A stretch of 18,403 nt of DNA from an uncultured Micrococcales bacterium (GTDB taxonomy: Bacteria; Actinomycetota; Actinomycetes; S36-B12; UBA10799), in NCBI GenBank assembly GCA_937952095.1, contig CALFYG010000157.1, positions 1-18,403 on the forward strand, in the 5' to 3' direction. The position numbers were made by a program, and so were the translations under genes. The first letter of the stretch is position 1. Every line of letters starts with the position of its first letter. Under the pieces are notes generated by a model. That model saw nothing but the letters and a program-made list of their open reading frames with translations, did no database searches and was not told the DNA's origin. This document shows positions 14,960 to 18,403 of this stretch, one piece after another.

Positions 14960-16225
14960 ATGCCCGCGATCCTGTCCGCCGCCTATCGTGAGGCCTGCAT
15001 GTGGCAGGAGCAGGTGCCGCGCGCACCGCGCGAACTCGTTGATCTTCCCGAGCGCGCGGATGTGGTCGTGGTGGGTGCCGGCTACTGCGGGCTCGGGGCT
15101 GCGGAGTCCGCCGCCGGTGCTGGCGCCGATGTGCTGGTACTCGACAAGGAGCCACTGGGATGGGGCGCGTCGAGCCGCAACGGCGGGATGGTGATCCCGG
15201 AGCTCAAGGCGGGACCCGAGAAACTCGCGAAGAAGCACGGCGAACTGGCACACCGGCTGTACGCAGAAGTGGCGGAGGCCTTCGAACACACTGAGGCCCT
15301 CGTCGCGGACATGGACTGCGACTACACGCGCAGTGGACAGCTGTACTTGGCGCACACTCCGAAACACACGCCCTACCTGCGCGAATTGACCGGCGAACTG
15401 CAGCGTTCCGGCCAGGCGGTGCACTTCCTCGATGCCGCCGAGGTCACACGTCGCACCGGAAGTACCGCGTTCGATTCAGCCATCTTCTACGAGCAGGTGG
15501 GTGGACTACATCCCGCGAAGTTCCACGACGGGATGGCGAAGCGGGCATCGGCTGCCGGCGCGGCCATTCACGACCGGACCGGGGTGACGGCGGTCCGATC
15601 GGCCCCGGGTGGGTTCCTCGTCGAGACCACCCGCGGCACGGTGCGCGCCGATCACGTCATCATCGGCACGAACGCCTATATGGACGCGAGTGTCCCGGAT
15701 CTGGCCAAACGGATCCTCCCGATCAACTCCTACATCATCGCGACCGAGCCGCTCACTGAGGAGGTGCGCGCGCTGATCGGCCCGCAGATGATGGTCGATA
15801 CGAAGACGTTGCTGTTCTATTGGCGGCTCACCGCCGACGGACGCATGGTGTTCGGCGGACGCAACCGCCTGGACCCGGTGGATGTCCCGGTTGCACGCGA
15901 CTTCTTGTACGACAACATGGTGCGCATCCATCCGCAGTTGCGTGGGGTCGCGATCGACTACGCGTGGACGGGGTTCGTGGCCATGACCTTGGATCGCCTG
16001 CCGCACGTCGGGACCGTCGACGGCGCCTGGTACGCGACAGGCTGCAACGGCACGGGCGTGAGTCTGAACGGGTGGCTCGGATACCGTCTCGGCCAAGTCG
16101 TCACCGGCCAAGCGCCGCCGCCGGCGTTCGCCGAACTCAAGCATCCATCCATCCCCCTCAAACCCCTGTCGTCGTCGTACATCCCCATCGTCGGGCGGTA
16201 CTTCGCACTGCAGGACCGCAGATAG
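14960..16225 (+). CDS. FAD-dependent amine/amino-acid oxidoreductase (DAO family)
   Basis: This encodes a 421-residue flavoprotein of the D-amino-acid oxidase/glycine oxidase fold, in the branch that includes gamma-glutamylputrescine oxidase (PuuB/OrdL-like). Visible features: the Rossmann dinucleotide motif VVVVGAGYCGLGAA (35-48), the strand end VLVLDKE (58-64), GWGASSRNGGMV (68-79), a mid-protein HVIIGTNAYMD, and the C-terminal GCNGTGVSLNGWLG that binds the isoalloxazine. No signal peptide or membrane helix, so it is cytoplasmic. It would oxidise an amine or N-substituted amino acid with release of an aldehyde or oxo-acid plus H2O2; the substrate is unknown. It forms an operon with the following aminotransferase, whose ribosome-binding site overlaps its stop codon, and diverges from a second aminotransferase. 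Confidence 0.88.
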   Translation: MPAILSAAYREACMWQEQVPRAPRELVDLPERADVVVVGAGYCGLGAAESAAGAGADVLVLDKEPLGWGASSRNGGMVIPELKAGPEKLAKKHGELAHRLYAEVAEAFEHTEALVADMDCDYTRSGQLYLAHTPKHTPYLRELTGELQRSGQAVHFLDAAEVTRRTGSTAFDSAIFYEQVGGLHPAKFHDGMAKRASAAGAAIHDRTGVTAVRSAPGGFLVETTRGTVRADHVIIGTNAYMDASVPDLAKRILPINSYIIATEPLTEEVRALIGPQMMVDTKTLLFYWRLTADGRMVFGGRNRLDPVDVPVARDFLYDNMVRIHPQLRGVAIDYAWTGFVAMTLDRLPHVGTVDGAWYATGCNGTGVSLNGWLGYRLGQVVTGQAPPPAFAELKHPSIPLKPLSSSYIPIVGRYFALQDRR

Positions 16226-16229
16226 GAGA
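16224..16229 (+). promoter_or_regulatory. Shine-Dalgarno site overlapping the oxidase stop codon
   Basis: AGGAGA lies three bases before ATG 16233 and shares its AG with the TAG stop (16223-16225) of the oxidase gene. This tight junction supports cotranscription and probably translational coupling. Confidence 0.6.
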
Positions 16230-16232
16230 AGC

Positions 16233-17582
16233 ATGATCGACCGCACGAAACTGACCGCGGCCCTTGAGGCCGAGCGCATTGTGCACGCGGAGCGTACGGC
16301 GAACTCGCGCGCAGCCTTCGAGGCCGCCGACCACCTGTTCGGCCGCGTCCCGATGACCTGGATGAACAAGTGGGCCGGCGGGTACCCCCTGTATCTGGCG
16401 AAGGCGCGCGGCAACCGCATCACCGACATCGACGGCCACGAGTACGTGGACTTCGCACTCGGCGACACCGGATCGATGGCAGGGCATTCCCCTGCGGCGA
16501 CCGTGGCGGCGGTGGAGCGACGCATCGGCGAACTCGGCGGCATCACGACGATGATGCCCAGTGAGGACGCCGAGTGGGTGGCCGCGGATCTGACGCGCCG
16601 CTTCGGGCTGCCGCTGTGGTCGTTCAGCCTGACGGCGACCGACGCGAACCGTTGGGCGCTGAGGCTGGCACGGATGGTGACCGGGCGGCCCAAGGTGATG
16701 GCCTTCTCCTACTGCTACCACGGCTCGGTGGATGAGACGTTCGTCATCACCGGACCCGAGGGCGGGACCGCCCCGCGCGGAGGAAACGTGGGTCCTGCGT
16801 ACCCCGTCGCCGAGTCAACGCGCGTCGCGGAGTTCAACGACCTGGCCAGTGTCGAGGCTGGGCTGGCACACGGTGACGTCGCGGTGCTGATCATGGAACC
16901 GGCGCTGACCAACATCGGCATCGTGCTGCCGGAGGAGGGCTTCCTCCAGGGCTGTCGCGACCTGTGCACAAAGTACGGGACGCTGCTGCTGATCGATGAG
17001 ACGCACACGATCTCGGCAGGGCCGGGCGGGTGCACGGCGGCCTGGGGTCTGCAGCCCGACATCTTCGTGATCGGCAAGAGCATCGGCGGCGGGATCCCCA
17101 GCGGTGCCTACGGGATCACCGAGGCTGTCGCCGACGCCGTACGCAATCACCCCGAGGCGGATCTCGTCGACGTCGGCGGTGTCGGTGGAACGCTGGCCGG
17201 CAACGTGCTGTCCACAGCGGCCATGCGGGCGACGCTCGGGGAGGTGCTCACCGAGGCCAACTTCGACCACATGATCGAGTTGGCAACCCGCTTCCGGGAG
17301 GGTGTCGAAGCCGTGCTCGAGAAGTACGACGTCGACTGGTCCATCGCACAGTTGGGGGCCCGCGCGGAGTACCGCTTCTGCCGTCCGGCGCCGCGTACCG
17401 GCACCGAGTCCGCAGCCGCGCATGACGATGAGATCGAGGAGTACCTGCACCTGTACCTGTCGAATCGGGGTGTGCTGATCACCCCGTTCCACAACATGGC
17501 ACTGATGTGTCCCGACACCACTGCGGCGGATGTCGATCTGCACAGCGCGCTGTTCGAGGAAGCAGTGGCGCAGATCGCCTAG
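16233..17582 (+). CDS. class III PLP-dependent aminotransferase, glutamate-1-semialdehyde aminomutase-like
   Basis: This encodes a 449-residue fold-type I PLP enzyme. Visible features: ITDIDGHEYVDFALGD (63-78), the phosphate-binding segment SLTATDANRWALRLAR (132-147), YHGS (162-165), LLIDETHT with Asp255 (252-259), and the Schiff-base Lys282 in FVIGKSIGGGIPSGAYG. It resembles the glutamate-1-semialdehyde aminomutase/transaminase subgroup, but it is unlikely to be HemL because it sits in an amine-oxidase operon and has TATDA where HemL-type proteins have a GTEA-like motif. A role as transaminase acting with the upstream oxidase is inferred; the substrate is unknown. Its start is fixed by AGGAGA. 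It ends three bases before the convergent SGNH hydrolase gene, so any terminator must lie inside that gene. Confidence 0.88.
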   Translation: MIDRTKLTAALEAERIVHAERTANSRAAFEAADHLFGRVPMTWMNKWAGGYPLYLAKARGNRITDIDGHEYVDFALGDTGSMAGHSPAATVAAVERRIGELGGITTMMPSEDAEWVAADLTRRFGLPLWSFSLTATDANRWALRLARMVTGRPKVMAFSYCYHGSVDETFVITGPEGGTAPRGGNVGPAYPVAESTRVAEFNDLASVEAGLAHGDVAVLIMEPALTNIGIVLPEEGFLQGCRDLCTKYGTLLLIDETHTISAGPGGCTAAWGLQPDIFVIGKSIGGGIPSGAYGITEAVADAVRNHPEADLVDVGGVGGTLAGNVLSTAAMRATLGEVLTEANFDHMIELATRFREGVEAVLEKYDVDWSIAQLGARAEYRFCRPAPRTGTESAAAHDDEIEEYLHLYLSNRGVLITPFHNMALMCPDTTAADVDLHSALFEEAVAQIA

Positions 17583-17585
17583 GCG

Positions 17586-18332
17586 TCAGCGGATCGCATC
17601 GAGAATCAGGTCCGCCACTACGCGCATGCCCTCAGCGGTGGGGTGGAACGGGACGCGTCCACCAGTCAGCGGGTTGCCCAGGGCCAGGCCGGTGACCCAC
17701 GGGTCCTTCGAGCCGAGCCCATGGTCGATGCTCACTGCGGCGGCGTCGATGAACACCGCCCCGGTGGTCCGGCACACAGCAGCCATCGCGTCCGACTGCG
17801 CGGTTGCCATCGCTCGCAGCCACTCGACCTGCTCGGCGGGCAACCGCGGTGACCATGCCCCGATGTCCGGTCCGACGACGGTCAGGTAGTTCGTCAAGAG
17901 AACGGATGCGTCCGGCGCCTTGAATTGGACGGCTTGGACCAATCGGTTGGTCGATGCGACGAGGGCCGCGTTGTCGACTGCCGCAACGCGCACGTGCCCT
18001 GGCAGCGATGGGAAACGTGCGTGCACCGCGGCAGACGTCACCGCGCCGATGTAGCCGAGGTCGTTGCCGCCGACGGTCGCGGTCACCAGAGTGGTGTCGG
18101 TGTGGATGGCGTCGATCTGCGGCGGGAAACGCTTGCCGAGTCCCCGTTGCGGGGTGTCGAGCAGGTTCGCCGTGACGGCCCCGGAGCAGGTGACATCGGT
18201 GAGCCGCAGTCCAGCGTCATTGGCAACGAGGTGTGCGTAGTTGAGCCCGGATCGCAGGGCCGCCCGTTCCACCAATGGCGGGATGCCCGGCCCGGCGGCG
18301 TACGAACTGCCCATCGCCACATACCCCGTCAT
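17586..18332 (-). CDS. SGNH/GDSL-family hydrolase
   Basis: This encodes a 248-residue esterase- or lipase-type hydrolase of the SGNH superfamily. Block I is GSSYAAG (8-14), with Ser10 as nucleophile and Ser in place of the Asp of GDS. Block II is CSGA (49-52), block III GGND (88-91, Asn90), and block V PFHPTAEG (228-235, His230). The usual Asp three residues before that His is Val227, so a Ser-His dyad or a different acid is likely. The protein has no signal peptide at the chosen start, so it appears cytoplasmic, although similar actinobacterial proteins are often secreted. ATG 18332 has TAGAGT 8 bases upstream. It converges with the aminotransferase gene with three bases between their stops. 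Substrate unknown. Confidence 0.87.
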   Translation of the reverse strand: MTGYVAMGSSYAAGPGIPPLVERAALRSGLNYAHLVANDAGLRLTDVTCSGAVTANLLDTPQRGLGKRFPPQIDAIHTDTTLVTATVGGNDLGYIGAVTSAAVHARFPSLPGHVRVAAVDNAALVASTNRLVQAVQFKAPDASVLLTNYLTVVGPDIGAWSPRLPAEQVEWLRAMATAQSDAMAAVCRTTGAVFIDAAAVSIDHGLGSKDPWVTGLALGNPLTGGRVPFHPTAEGMRVVADLILDAIR

Positions 18333-18340
18333 GGTGTCCG

Positions 18341-18346
18341 ACTCTA
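18341..18346 (-). promoter_or_regulatory. -10 hexamer of a leaderless promoter for the SGNH hydrolase
   Basis: On the minus strand this reads TAGAGT and ends 8 bases before ATG 18332, consistent with a leaderless or nearly leaderless transcript. The remaining bases to 18403 hold no gene I can assign. Confidence 0.4.
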
Positions 18347-18403
18347 TTGCGCCGGCTCACGTGGAGTGCGGGAATGGCCAGGTCGGCCTCATGCGGTGTC
18401 GTC

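Noticed and set aside
14870..15424. Long N-terminal extension of the minus-strand aminotransferase
   Set aside because: The extension is antisense to the oxidase gene and lacks class III sequence; a -10 hexamer fits ATG 14869.

Overview
The window looks like ordinary chromosome from a high-GC actinobacterium. The evidence is the strongly GC-biased codon third positions, frequent GTG starts, TANNNT-type -10 hexamers placed 6-8 bases before start codons (leaderless genes), a type I-beta glutamine synthetase preceded by a GlnR-type operator, an Abhydrolase_9 membrane hydrolase, and secreted proteins of actinobacterial style. I see no tRNA, rRNA, CRISPR array, insertion sequence, phage gene or plasmid function. 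Genus cannot be told from this sequence alone.

Layout from left to right. (1) 1-3298, plus strand: the C-terminal end of an ApbE-type FAD:protein FMN transferase, a 64-residue two-helix membrane protein, a secreted seven-repeat RCC1 beta-propeller with an FN3-like domain, and a sterol-desaturase/fatty-acid-hydroxylase membrane enzyme. (2) 3320-6900: a minus-strand PilB/GspE-type ATPase, divergent from a plus-strand potassium channel with an RCK domain on each side of its pore. (3) 6932-10556, minus strand: a three-gene unit with an uncharacterised 134-residue protein, a YtcJ-like amidohydrolase and a membrane alpha/beta-hydrolase whose start overlaps the amidohydrolase stop by four bases. (4) 10846-11634, plus strand: a surface protein with a Gly-Pro-Gln collagen-like stretch and a C1q-like C-terminal region. 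(5) 11713-13329: a strong hairpin, glnA on the minus strand, and its promoter with a two-box GlnR operator. (6) 13379-17582: a hairpin-rich intergenic stretch, then a class III aminotransferase (minus) divergent from a two-gene plus-strand operon of an FAD amine/amino-acid oxidase and a second class III aminotransferase. (7) 17586-18332: a minus-strand SGNH hydrolase, then 71 bases with no assigned gene.

Nitrogen handling is the clearest functional theme. GlnA assimilates ammonia under probable GlnR control. Next to it lie two PLP transaminases and a flavin oxidase of the kind that strip nitrogen from amines or amino acids and release glutamate, alanine or ammonia. Their substrate cannot be fixed from sequence. 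The other genes (pilus-type ATPase, K+ channel, membrane hydroxylase, secreted propeller, collagen-like protein) are mainly envelope functions and show no single shared pathway.

I did not find a convincing previously undescribed system. The best items for follow-up are the RCC1/FN3 secreted propeller, the collagen/C1q-like protein with its perfect 9-bp repeat, the RCK-pore-RCK channel, the GlnR operator, the transaminase-oxidase-transaminase cluster, the hairpin cluster at 13379-13466, and the compact leaderless promoters, one of which shares bases with the preceding stop codon.
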